Shown here one piece after another: positions 9,907 to 18,620 of a stretch of 64,000 bases of DNA. Within the stretch, counting starts at the first letter, position 1. Every line of letters begins with the position of its first letter. The DNA is from KK5 sp034043675 (lineage in GTDB: Bacteria; Pseudomonadota; Gammaproteobacteria; Burkholderiales; Burkholderiaceae_C). Made by a program: the position numbers and the translations under genes. The notes under the pieces were generated by a model that did not search any database, was not told the DNA's origin, and worked only from the letters and a program-made list of their open reading frames with translations. The DNA lies in assembly GCF_034043675.1 (NCBI RefSeq), contig NZ_JAXCLA010000004.1, positions 1-64,000 of the forward strand, written 5' to 3'.

Positions 9907-10536
9907 CTACGACGGCCAGAGCCCCGCCGCCCGATAGTTCTCGATCAGCGTGTCGTACAGCTTGATGTCCGACCGGCCGCGCGCCATCAGCTGTGCGCCG
10001 GCCACGGCGGCGAAGATCGCGTGCGCCCGCTTCTTTGCGTCCTTGGCCTCCACGGCACCGGCGGCGATCAGTGTCTTCGCGAGCCAGGCGATGTTCACAT
10101 CCGAGAAGGCCTGCACTTCCGTTTTCACGACCTCGGGCAGGTCGTCGTACTCGGCCGTCATGAAGCTGCACATGCAGATGCGGTTGTTGTTCTCCAGCGC
10201 AGTGCGGAAGGTCTTCGGGAAACGGCGCAGGCGCTCGACCGGATCCGCGTACTTGGTCGACAGCGCCTCCAGCGCTGCGCCGGCGTCCTCCCAGTAGCGC
10301 TTGGCCACCGCAGTGGCGAGATCCGCCTTGCTCGGAAAGTGGTGATAGAGGCTCGCCGCCTTGATGCCGACTTCATCGGCGAGCGCCCGGAGATTCAGGC
10401 CGCCATAGCCGTGCGCCTGCGCGATCTTCGTCGCCGCGACCAGGATCTTGTCCCGGGAACTGGTGTTTGCCTGGCTGTCCACGAATCCGTCCTCGAAAAG
10501 TTCGCGCCCGACCGAGGAGGTGGGGCGCGACGCCAT
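9907..10536 (-). CDS. TetR-family transcriptional regulator
   Basis: This is a 209-residue repressor. The N-terminal helix-turn-helix (about 28-75) includes ILVAATKIAQAHGYGGLNLR and IKAASLYHHFPSKADL. A ligand-binding helical domain follows, with NRICMCSFMTAEYDDLP of the TetR_C type. It is divergent from the amidase gene. A perfect palindrome with CTAACG arms lies between them, so it probably represses both the amidase and itself. Confidence 0.92.
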   Translation of the reverse strand: MASRPTSSVGRELFEDGFVDSQANTSSRDKILVAATKIAQAHGYGGLNLRALADEVGIKAASLYHHFPSKADLATAVAKRYWEDAGAALEALSTKYADPVERLRRFPKTFRTALENNNRICMCSFMTAEYDDLPEVVKTEVQAFSDVNIAWLAKTLIAAGAVEAKDAKKRAHAIFAAVAGAQLMARGRSDIKLYDTLIENYRAAGLWPS

Positions 10537-10591
10537 TGTCTCAAGAGCGACGAGGTGTTGACGCGCCGCACGATGCCCTCTATTCTTCAGA

Positions 10592-10605
10592 CTAACGAAC
10601 GTTAG
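10592..10605. promoter_or_regulatory. probable TetR operator
   Basis: CTAACGAACGTTAG has perfect 6-bp arms with a 2-bp centre. It lies in the 113-bp gap between the divergent TetR and amidase genes, 44 bp before the amidase start and 55 bp before the TetR start. Size, symmetry and position fit a TetR-family operator. Confidence 0.65.
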
Positions 10606-10649
10606 GTAGTTCGTAAAACCAGATCTCCATTCACCTTGAAAGCACGCCC

Positions 10650-12077
10650 ATGAGTACCGAACTCGTCCATCAGGACGCTACCCGCCTTGCCGAACTGATC
10701 CGCACCAAGGAGGTCTCTCCGGTCGAGGTCGTCCAGGCGCACCTGGACCGCATCAGCGCGGCCGACCCGCAGATCAACGCCATCGTCACCATCGCCCCGG
10801 ACGCCCTGCGCGCCGCCCGGGCCGCCGAAGCCGCCGTGATGGCCGGCGAGAAACTCGGCCCCCTGCACGGCGTGCCCTTCACCGCCAAGGACTCCATCGA
10901 CTCCGCGGGCGTGGCGACCCAGTTCGCCTCGCCGATCTTCAAAGGCCGCGTTCCCGATACGGACGCCACCACGATGGTGCGCATGAAGGCGGCGGGCGGC
11001 ATCCTGCTCGCCAAGACCAACCATCCCGAGTTCTCGTTCTGGATCGAGACCGACAACCTGCTCTCGGGCCGCACCCGCAACCCTTGGAACCTCGACCGCA
11101 CGCCCGGCGGCTCGAGCGGCGGTGAGTCCGCAGCCGTCGCGGCCGGCATGTCACCGATCGGCCTGGCCACGGACGTGGCGATCTCGGTCCGCGGCCCGGC
11201 GGCGCTGACCGGCGTCGTCGGCTTCAAGGCTACCCATGGCCGCATCCCGATGACCGGTATCTGGCCGCGCGTGCCACGCCGCTTCTGGCACGTCGGCCCG
11301 ATCGCGCGCAGCGTGCGCGACGTGGCGCTGGCCTACTCGCTGCTGGCCGGCCCGGATGGCGCCGACGGCCACTCGACAAGCCCGCTCACGCTGGATGCCG
11401 GAGTGGCGTCAAGGCCCGGCCGGCCGATCCGCGTCGGCTGGCTGGTCGAGCCCGGCTTCAGACTGATCGACAGCGACGTCGCCGCCACCGTGCAAGCCGC
11501 CGCCGAGGCGCTGAAGGGCCTGGGCGTGATCGTCGAGCCGGTGCGCATCCCGGTGCTGGAGCAGATCAACGCGCTCGAGCTGCTCTGGAAGCTGCAGGTC
11601 ATGGAAACCAAGCCGGCCTTCAAGAAGGTGACGGCCGGCCATGAAGACAAGATCTTCAAGCACGTCCAGGGCGTCTATGACACGCCCGACACCTCCATCG
11701 AGGACTTCGTCATCGCGGAGCAGCAGATCGATTTCATGCGCGACGGCTTCGCCCAGTACTTCCAGAAGTACGACGCCCTGCTCTGCCCGGTGACGCCCGT
11801 CCCGGATCACGGCCACGACGCCGCGGAGTTCGAGATCAATGGCCAGAAGGTGTCGTCCCTGCACGTGATGGATGCGACCGCACCCTTCAGCGTGACCGGC
11901 CTGCCCGGCCTGTCGATGCGCTTCGGCACCAGTCGCGACGGCCTGCCGATCGGCATCCAGCTGGTGGCACCGTGGCTCGCCGAGTCCACCAGCCTGCACC
12001 TGGCGGCACTGCTGGAAAGCGTGAGTCCGGTGCGCAACCTGCATCCGAGCCTGGCCGCGATGGGCATCAAGGGCTGA
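10650..12077 (+). CDS. amidase (amidase signature family)
   Basis: This cytoplasmic amidase has 475 residues. Its Ser-cisSer-Lys triad can be read as K80 (FTAKDS), the cis-serine in GGSSGG (153-158) and the nucleophile S179. Around the nucleophile the sequence is ATDVAISVRGPAAL, whereas most family members have a TGGS-type turn, so the oxyanion-hole residues differ; R181 and the PA pair are kept. The substrate is unknown. It is divergent from a TetR regulator and 15 bp ahead of an epoxide-hydrolase-like gene, so the pair may degrade one xenobiotic or amide compound. Confidence 0.9.
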   Translation: MSTELVHQDATRLAELIRTKEVSPVEVVQAHLDRISAADPQINAIVTIAPDALRAARAAEAAVMAGEKLGPLHGVPFTAKDSIDSAGVATQFASPIFKGRVPDTDATTMVRMKAAGGILLAKTNHPEFSFWIETDNLLSGRTRNPWNLDRTPGGSSGGESAAVAAGMSPIGLATDVAISVRGPAALTGVVGFKATHGRIPMTGIWPRVPRRFWHVGPIARSVRDVALAYSLLAGPDGADGHSTSPLTLDAGVASRPGRPIRVGWLVEPGFRLIDSDVAATVQAAAEALKGLGVIVEPVRIPVLEQINALELLWKLQVMETKPAFKKVTAGHEDKIFKHVQGVYDTPDTSIEDFVIAEQQIDFMRDGFAQYFQKYDALLCPVTPVPDHGHDAAEFEINGQKVSSLHVMDATAPFSVTGLPGLSMRFGTSRDGLPIGIQLVAPWLAESTSLHLAALLESVSPVRNLHPSLAAMGIKG

Positions 12078-12092
12078 CAAGGAGTCGTCGCC

Positions 12093-13097
12093 ATGACAGA
12101 TCCAACGAACATCCGGCGGCGCGGCCTGCTGCTGGGCAGCGGCGTCGCCGTGTCTGCCCTGTCGGGCCTTTCGCCGCCAAGCGCGGCGGGCGCACCGGGG
12201 CGTTTCGAGGCTATCCGCCAGATCAAGGCCGGCAAGCTCGACGTCGGCTACGCGCAGCTCGGCCCCGACAAGGGCCCCGCGGTGATCCTGCTGCACGGCT
12301 GGCCGCACGACATCCACAGCTTCTTCGACGTGGCGCCGCTGCTGGCCGCCGAGGGCTACCGCGTCATCGTGCCTTACCTGCGGGGCTATGGATCGACGCA
12401 CTTCCTGTCCGCCGACACGCCGCGCAACGGCCAGCAGTCGGTCTTCGCGGCGGATGTCGTCGCGCTGATGGACGCGCTGGAACTCCCGGACGCGGTGCTG
12501 GCCGGTTTCGACTGGGGCGGGCGCGCGGCCAACATCGTCGCGGCGGCCTGGCCGGATCGCTGCCGCGGCCTGGTCTCGGCGAGCGGCTACCTGATCGGCA
12601 GCCAGGAAGCCAACCGCAAGCCGCTGCCGCCGCAGGCCGAGTTGCAGGCCTGGTTCCAGTACTACTTCGCGACCGAACGAGGCGCCGCCGGCTACGCCCA
12701 ATACCGCGAAGAGTTCAACCGCCTGGTCTGGCGCAACGCCTCGCCGCAGTTCAGCTTCGACGAGGCCACCTACGCCCGGACTGCCCGCGCCTTTGACAAC
12801 CCGGACCACGTTGCCATCGTCATCGACAACTACCGTTGGCGGCTGGGATTGAGCCGGGGGGAGCCGGCGTACGACGCGCTGGAAAAGATGCTCGCGCAGG
12901 CGCCGAAGATCGCCGTGCCAGCAATCACGCTGGAGGGCGACGCCAACGGCGCGCCGCATCAGCCGCCTGCGGCCTATGCCGGGCGGTACGTGGGGCGATA
13001 CCAGCATCGGGACCTGCGCGGCGGCATCGGTCACAACCTGCCGCAGGAGGCGCCCCAGGCCTTCGCGGAGGCGGTCCTGCAAGTCACCCGGCTTTAG
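12093..13097 (+). CDS. exported alpha/beta hydrolase, epoxide-hydrolase-like
   Basis: This 334-residue protein has a twin-arginine-like leader (IRRRGLLLGSG) ending near residue 34. The oxyanion motif is HGWP at 68-71. The nucleophile elbow is GFDWGG, with Asp at 140 rather than Ser, as in epoxide hydrolases and haloalkane dehalogenases. RGYGST is also seen. The late histidine is in GIGHNLP (about 314), with a candidate acid in LEGDANG. An RBS-like AAGGAG precedes the ATG. It follows the amidase closely, so co-transcription is likely. Confidence 0.87.
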   Translation: MTDPTNIRRRGLLLGSGVAVSALSGLSPPSAAGAPGRFEAIRQIKAGKLDVGYAQLGPDKGPAVILLHGWPHDIHSFFDVAPLLAAEGYRVIVPYLRGYGSTHFLSADTPRNGQQSVFAADVVALMDALELPDAVLAGFDWGGRAANIVAAAWPDRCRGLVSASGYLIGSQEANRKPLPPQAELQAWFQYYFATERGAAGYAQYREEFNRLVWRNASPQFSFDEATYARTARAFDNPDHVAIVIDNYRWRLGLSRGEPAYDALEKMLAQAPKIAVPAITLEGDANGAPHQPPAAYAGRYVGRYQHRDLRGGIGHNLPQEAPQAFAEAVLQVTRL

Positions 13098-13111
13098 GAT
13101 TTGGGTATTAT

Positions 13112-13123
13112 GGGCATATGCCC
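13112..13123. promoter_or_regulatory. MarR operator copy 1
   Basis: GGGCATATGCCC is a perfect 12-bp palindrome 15 bp upstream of the MarR start (13139). The same core recurs 39 bp upstream of the second cognate gene start, the efflux-pump gene. It is probably the autoregulatory site. Confidence 0.7.
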
Positions 13124-13138
13124 TGAACCCGGTAAGCC

Positions 13139-13615
13139 ATGCCTGCATCCAAGCCATCCATCCCCCTGCGGGGCGAGTGTTCGGCCACGGCCTTGCGCAA
13201 GGCCTCGCGCAAGGTTGCCCAGCTCTTCGATGAAGCGCTGGCGCCTTGCGCGCTGAAGTCGACGCAGTACTCGATCCTCGTGGAGATCGCCCGCCACGGC
13301 GACGACCCGCCGGCGCTGCAGGCCCTGGCCGATGCGCTCGTGATGGATCGCTCCACACTCGGGCACAACCTCCGCCCGCTGGAGCGGGACGAGCTGGTCA
13401 CCATCGTGCCCGGCGTGGACGACCGCCGCCGGCGCCACATCGCGCTGACGCCGGCCGGAAAGCGCCGTCTCCGCGAAGCGCATGCCCATTGGCTCACGGC
13501 GCAAGCGCACTTCCACAGCGTGTTCGGGGAGGAGTCCGCCGGCGTGCTGCGGGCCACCCTGCTGGACATCGCCTACCACCCTCACCTCACCGCTCGCAGA
13601 TCCGGCGAGTCCTGA
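13139..13615 (+). CDS. MarR-family transcriptional regulator
   Basis: This winged-helix regulator has 158 residues. Its DNA-binding region is LQALADALVMDRSTLGHNLRPLERDELV, with the wing VPGVDDRRRRHIALTPAGK at about 60-115. It lies directly upstream of a DHA2 efflux pump on the same strand. The GGGCATATGCCC palindrome occurs upstream of both genes. This fits the known pattern of a MarR repressor released by a toxic ligand that the pump then exports. Confidence 0.93.
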   Translation: MPASKPSIPLRGECSATALRKASRKVAQLFDEALAPCALKSTQYSILVEIARHGDDPPALQALADALVMDRSTLGHNLRPLERDELVTIVPGVDDRRRRHIALTPAGKRRLREAHAHWLTAQAHFHSVFGEESAGVLRATLLDIAYHPHLTARRSGES

Positions 13616-13663
13616 AACCCCGGCGCTGCGGCCTCGGCGCCTGCAACCTCTTCAATTGCAAAT

Positions 13664-13679
13664 ATGGGCATATGCCCAT
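13664..13679. promoter_or_regulatory. MarR operator copy 2, before the efflux pump
   Basis: ATGGGCATATGCCCAT is a perfect 16-bp palindrome with the same core as the site at 13112. It lies 8 bp before the pump start (13688), so bound repressor would block transcription or its initiation. Confidence 0.72.
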
Positions 13680-13687
13680 GAATCGAC

Positions 13688-15241
13688 ATGAACACACCGC
13701 CTCCCCCTCCAGCCGCCCCGCGCCAGGTCCTCATCGTCGCGTCCATCGTGTCCTGCCTCGTGATGCTGGACTCGAACATCGTCGCCGTCGCGCTGCCGAC
13801 GATTGCGCATTCGCTCGCGGCCAGCTTCTCCGACGTGCAGTGGGTCATCACGGCCTACATCCTCCCGTTCGCGGCGCTGCTGATGGCGGCAGGCTCCTTC
13901 GCGGACCTGGCCGGGCGGCGCCGCGCGGTGCTGCTCGGGCAAGTCATCTTCGCCATCGCCTCGCTGTTCTGCGGCATCGCCAGTTCCGCGCTGATGCTCA
14001 ACCTCGCGCGGGCGCTGCAAGGCGTCGGCGCCAGCCTGCTGCTGACCGCGGCGTTGGCGGTGATCAACCATGGCTTCCAGGGGGCGGCGCGGGCCCGCGC
14101 CTATGCCTTCTGGGGCGCCTGCATCGGCATCGCCATCACCAGCGGTCCGATCGTCGGCGGCATCATCTCCAGCACGCTGGGCTGGCACTGGGCCTTCCTG
14201 ATCAACCTGCCGCTCTGCGCCGTGCTGATCCTGGCCACCCTGAAGGTGATCCCCGAGTCCCGCAATCCGGAGGCGCGCAGGGTCGACTGGGCGGGCATCG
14301 TGCTGTTCACCGGCGGGCTCTTCCTGCTGACCTGGGCCGTCATTTCGGGCAACGCGCTGGGCTGGAACTCGCCGGCGATCCTGGCGCGCCTGCTGGGCGG
14401 CCTCGCGCTGCTCGTCGCCTTCGCGCTCGTCGAGCACTTCCAGTCGCAGCCGATGGTCGACCCGCGGCTGCTGCGCACGCGGGACTTCGCCGGCAGCGCT
14501 GCCGCGATGGTGGGCTATGCCGCAGCCGCGCAGGTCATGATCTTCTATCTGCCGCTGTACTTGCAGAACACCTACGCGTTCACGCCGGCCGTCGCGGGCG
14601 TGGCGATGCTGCCGTTCGCGCTGCCGATGTTCATCGTGCCGCGGCTCGTTGGCCAGTTGGCGCACTCGTGGTCGTCCAAGGGCCTTCTCGGCTTCGGCCT
14701 GGCGGTCACGACGGTGGCGAATGCCGTGCTCGCGCTGCTGGCCGTGAACCAGGTGAGCTATGTCGCGATGGCGCTCGGCATGGCGCTGGCGGGCACGGGC
14801 GCCGGTCTGCTCAACGGCGAGACGGCCAAGGCCGTGCAGAGCACGCTGCCAGCCAACCAATCCGGCATGGCCTCGGGCGTCAGCGCCACGCTGCGTTTCA
14901 GCGCCCTGCTGATCGGCGTTGCGGCGCTCGGCGCCGTGCTGAGCGCCGCCACCGCGAGCGCGATCCACGGCACGTCGACGCTCTGGGGCATGGATCCCTC
15001 AGCGGCATGGGAGGCCGCCAAGCAGTTCGCCGCGGGCGACACCGGCGGTGCGCTCCGCGGCGTTTCGCCGAACGAACAGCCGGCCGCCACGGCCGCGTTG
15101 CGCGCGGCCTTTGCCAGCGGCTTCAGCATCACCGCCTGGGGTGCGGCAGCCGTCGGCCTGATGACCTGCGGCTTGACGCTGTCCTTGCTGGGCGCCGGGG
15201 CCACGGCGCCAGGCGAACTCCACGTTGCGCCTGGCGAGTGA
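13688..15241 (+). CDS. DHA2-family MFS drug efflux transporter (EmrB/QacA type)
   Basis: This inner-membrane proton antiporter of 517 residues has about 14 hydrophobic segments. Motif C-like and motif A sequences typical of DHA2 pumps are visible: MLDSNIVAVALPTI in helix 1, the loop FADLAGRRR (motif A), ARALQGVGA (motif B), and SGPIVGGIISSTLGWHWAF (motif C). It probably exports drugs or toxic metabolites. The MarR gene is 72 bp upstream and its operator overlaps the likely promoter. The stop is 16 bp from the converging tricorn gene, leaving no room for a separate terminator. Confidence 0.92.
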   Translation: MNTPPPPPAAPRQVLIVASIVSCLVMLDSNIVAVALPTIAHSLAASFSDVQWVITAYILPFAALLMAAGSFADLAGRRRAVLLGQVIFAIASLFCGIASSALMLNLARALQGVGASLLLTAALAVINHGFQGAARARAYAFWGACIGIAITSGPIVGGIISSTLGWHWAFLINLPLCAVLILATLKVIPESRNPEARRVDWAGIVLFTGGLFLLTWAVISGNALGWNSPAILARLLGGLALLVAFALVEHFQSQPMVDPRLLRTRDFAGSAAAMVGYAAAAQVMIFYLPLYLQNTYAFTPAVAGVAMLPFALPMFIVPRLVGQLAHSWSSKGLLGFGLAVTTVANAVLALLAVNQVSYVAMALGMALAGTGAGLLNGETAKAVQSTLPANQSGMASGVSATLRFSALLIGVAALGAVLSAATASAIHGTSTLWGMDPSAAWEAAKQFAAGDTGGALRGVSPNEQPAATAALRAAFASGFSITAWGAAAVGLMTCGLTLSLLGAGATAPGELHVAPGE

Positions 15242-15257
15242 GCGCCTCAGTTGCTCC

Positions 15258-18200
15258 TCAGTTCCCCAGCAACGACTTCACCGCTGCCGACAGCTGCTGG
15301 TCCTCGCCCTTGTCCAGCGTGCGCTTGTCCAGAGGCACCTGGATGTCGGGCGTGATGCGGGCGGTTTCCATGAACTGACCGTTCTCCGCGCGGAAGCCCA
15401 CCTGCGGGATGCCGAAGACGGTGGCGCCGTCCTGCATGGTTTCCCACCACACGGCCGTGCCGGTGCCGGCCACGGGCATGCCGATGAGCTTGCCGATGCC
15501 CAGGTGCTGGTAGGTCCATGGGAACAGGTGCGCGTCGGAGTAGTTGCTCTCGCTGATCAGCACGGCCGAGGGCTTGGTCCACCTACCGACCGGCTCCCAG
15601 CCCAGGCTCTGGCCGCGCGGCACGAACTCGAGGTAGCGCTTGCCCGAGAGCAAGGTCGCCAGTTCGTCATGCAGATTGCCGCCACCGTTGAAGCGGGTGT
15701 CGACGATCAGCGCCTGCTTGCCGCTGGCACGGCCGAGCGCGTCGGCATAGACCTGGCGGTAGGAGGCGTCGTTCATGCCCCGCACGTGCACATAGCCGAG
15801 CTTGCCGCCGGAGAGCTTGTCCACCAGCGCACGCTCGTTGCGCACCCAGCGCTTGTAGAGCAGCTCGTTCTCGGCGCCGCGGTCGATCGGCCGCAGCGAC
15901 TGCTCGAAACGCTGGCCGGTGGCCGGGTCGATCACGTCGAGCACCACCCGCTGGCCCGCCTTGCGGTTGAGCAGCGAATCGAACTCGGCGCCCGCGCCGA
16001 TGCGGGTGCCGTCGATGGCCTCGATCACCATGCCGGCCTTGAGTTTGGTGTCGGCCAGGTCCAGCGGGCCGCCGTCGATGACTTCGGCCACGCGCACGCC
16101 GGTGCCCTTGTAGGCATCGTCGTAGAACAGGCCCAGCGATGCGGTGGCGTCGCCGTTGGGATCGGGTCGGGGGCGGAACGAGCTGCCGGTGTGCGACACG
16201 TTCAGCTCGCCCAGCATCTCGCTGAGCAGCTCGGAGAAGTCCGCGCCGTCGGCCACGAAGGGCAACTGCCGCTCGTACACCTTGCGGTAGTAGGCCCAGT
16301 CCACGCCACCCATGTCCTTGACGTAGAGCTTCTCCTGCGTCTGGCGCCAGACGTGGTCGAACATCTGCGCGCGTTCGGCCGCATGGTCGATGCGCACGTC
16401 GGCGCTGAACTTCAGCGGCTCGACCTTCACATCGCCCTTGCCGTCATCGCCCGGCACCTTGAACTTGCTGACCTTGCCGGAGGCCATCACGAAGCCGGTG
16501 CCGCCCTTGGCATCGAGCCAGAGACTGACCCCGTCACCGCGGCCGCCGGGCAGTGCCGCCAGGCGGCGCGATTCCTTGTCGCGCAGGCGGATCTGCCAGA
16601 GCTCGAAGCCCTCCCCGCCCTTGGCGACGTAGAAGACCTGCTCGCCGTCGGGCGTCATCGCGATGTCCTTGATGTCGCCGGACGCTTGCGACAGGCGCAC
16701 GGTGCGGCCGTCCAGGCCTTCGGTCTCGATGACGACCGGCTTGACGGGCTCCTTGGGCTCGTCCTTCGCGTCGTCCTTCTTGGCTTCCGTGGACTTGTCG
16801 GAGGCCTTGTCGTCCTTCTTGCCCGCGTCCTTCTTGTCGTCTTTCTTCTCGTCCTTCTTTTCGTCTTCCTCGCGCTTCTTCAGCTGCGCGTACTCGGCCT
16901 TGTCGAGCTTGTAGCGGTCGTAGGCGGCACGGGTGAGGAACATCGCGTAGACGTCGGAGTCGTTGCGCGCGCCGCCGCCGCTGCCGTGCAGGCCCTGGCG
17001 GTCGGTCAGCCACAGCATGATCTGGCCGCCGCGCCCGAACAGGGGCTGCACGTCGTCGTAGCCGCTCTGCGTCAGGTTCACGAGCTTGCCCGAGCCGTCG
17101 GCCGGCACGACGCCGATCTCCTGGCCCCAGCGGTTGTGGTCGACGAACTGCACCAGCAGGCTCTTGCTGTCGGGCGCCCAGTCGTAGGCCTGGTCGCCGT
17201 CCTCGTAGGAATAGTTCCAGTCGGCAGAAAGCACTTCGCGGGTCTTGCCGCTGGCCAGGTTCAACACGTGCACCGAGGCGCGGTCATGCAGGTAGGCCAC
17301 TTCCTTGCCGTCGGGCGAATAGCGCGGCTGGAAGCTCTGGCCGGCGTCTTCCAGCAGCACCTTGGTCGTCACGCGCGGCGCGTTGAAGAAGCCGGGCACG
17401 GCCTTCTTGTCGCCGACGATCGCGGCCTCGCAGAGCGCCCAGTGCCCGTTCTGCTCGCAGGCGTAGACCAGCTTGCGGCCGTCCGGGCTGAAGCTGACCG
17501 AGCGCTTCTGGCCCGGGCCTTCGGTGATGCGGCGCGTGTTGCCGAACTCGGTCGAGGCCACGAAGATCTGGCCCCGCACGACGACGGCGATCTCGCTGCC
17601 GTCCGGGCTCGCGGCCATGTCGGTGGCGCCATCGCTGAGCTTCAGGTTCTCGACGCTCGGCACCAGGGTGTCGGCTGCGATGGTGACGCTCAGCTTCTGC
17701 GGCGTCGCTGCACCCGGGGCCAGGGTGTAGAGCTCGCCGTCGTAGCCGAAGGACAGGGTGCCGTTGTCGGCGATCGACAGGAAACGCACCGGGTTCTTCG
17801 TGAAGTGCGTGACCTGCTCCGCCGCTTCCGGCTTGTCCGCCGGCATCTTCCAAACGTTGAAGCTGCCGCTCTTCTCGCTGAGGAAGTAGATGGACTTCTC
17901 GTCGGCCGACCAGACCGGGTTGCGGTTCTCGCCGCCGGTGTTGGTCAGTTTCCGGTGCTGGCCGGTCTTGGCGTCCCACAGCCACACGTCGCGTGCCACG
18001 GGCGAGATATGGTGCTTGCGGAAGGCGTTCTCATAGCCCTTCCAGTCTTCGTACACCAGCTCCGTGCCGGCCTTGTTCATCCGGCCGGCCAGTGCCGGGG
18101 TGGAGAACAGCTGTTCCGGACGGCGGCCGGCCTCGATCGAGACCTTGTACAACTCGCCCTGCGCGCCCGAGGGGAAGGCCATGCTGCCGCGCGCGTCCAT

Positions 18201-18620
18201 GCGCTGGGCGCCGAACAGCACGGACTTGCCGTCCGGCGTGAAAGCCACCGGCAGTTCGGCGGCGGAATGGCTCGTCAGCCGCCGCGAGGGTCCGCCCTCG
18301 GCCGAGACGATGAAGACGTCGTTGTTGCCATACACGTCGGCGCCATAGGCCAGCAGCTTTCCGTCCGGCGACCAGACCGGCGCCGTGCTGTGATGGCCGT
18401 TGGCCACCAGCAGGCGCGCCGTGCCGCCGCCGACCGGCACGATGTAAAGATTGCCCTGGAAGGCGAAGGCGATCTGCCTGCCATCCGGCGAGATGGCGCT
18501 CTGGCGCAGCCACAGCGGATTGTTCAATGGACCCAGGGTAGCGCCGGGCGCCTCGGCTTGGGCGAGCGAACCATAGGCCGACATCAACGCGAGGACGGCG
18601 GCAGCGAGCTTCAGTCTCAT
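15258..18620 (-). CDS. tricorn protease homologue (S41 family)
   Basis: This large exported peptidase has 1120 residues. The start chosen (MRLKLAAAVLALMSAYGSLAQA) gives a clean signal peptide. Domains in order: beta-propeller repeats with SPDG motifs (about 25-580), a Lys/Asp/Glu-rich low-complexity stretch (about 575-630), a second short propeller, a C1-like domain, a PDZ domain and a tail-specific-protease domain. The tetrad of archaeal tricorn (S745, H746, S965, E1023) is matched by S809-H810, S1028 and E1085 with almost identical spacing. It probably degrades peptides in the periplasm. It stands alone. Confidence 0.9.
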   Translation of the reverse strand: MRLKLAAAVLALMSAYGSLAQAEAPGATLGPLNNPLWLRQSAISPDGRQIAFAFQGNLYIVPVGGGTARLLVANGHHSTAPVWSPDGKLLAYGADVYGNNDVFIVSAEGGPSRRLTSHSAAELPVAFTPDGKSVLFGAQRMDARGSMAFPSGAQGELYKVSIEAGRRPEQLFSTPALAGRMNKAGTELVYEDWKGYENAFRKHHISPVARDVWLWDAKTGQHRKLTNTGGENRNPVWSADEKSIYFLSEKSGSFNVWKMPADKPEAAEQVTHFTKNPVRFLSIADNGTLSFGYDGELYTLAPGAATPQKLSVTIAADTLVPSVENLKLSDGATDMAASPDGSEIAVVVRGQIFVASTEFGNTRRITEGPGQKRSVSFSPDGRKLVYACEQNGHWALCEAAIVGDKKAVPGFFNAPRVTTKVLLEDAGQSFQPRYSPDGKEVAYLHDRASVHVLNLASGKTREVLSADWNYSYEDGDQAYDWAPDSKSLLVQFVDHNRWGQEIGVVPADGSGKLVNLTQSGYDDVQPLFGRGGQIMLWLTDRQGLHGSGGGARNDSDVYAMFLTRAAYDRYKLDKAEYAQLKKREEDEKKDEKKDDKKDAGKKDDKASDKSTEAKKDDAKDEPKEPVKPVVIETEGLDGRTVRLSQASGDIKDIAMTPDGEQVFYVAKGGEGFELWQIRLRDKESRRLAALPGGRGDGVSLWLDAKGGTGFVMASGKVSKFKVPGDDGKGDVKVEPLKFSADVRIDHAAERAQMFDHVWRQTQEKLYVKDMGGVDWAYYRKVYERQLPFVADGADFSELLSEMLGELNVSHTGSSFRPRPDPNGDATASLGLFYDDAYKGTGVRVAEVIDGGPLDLADTKLKAGMVIEAIDGTRIGAGAEFDSLLNRKAGQRVVLDVIDPATGQRFEQSLRPIDRGAENELLYKRWVRNERALVDKLSGGKLGYVHVRGMNDASYRQVYADALGRASGKQALIVDTRFNGGGNLHDELATLLSGKRYLEFVPRGQSLGWEPVGRWTKPSAVLISESNYSDAHLFPWTYQHLGIGKLIGMPVAGTGTAVWWETMQDGATVFGIPQVGFRAENGQFMETARITPDIQVPLDKRTLDKGEDQQLSAAVKSLLGN

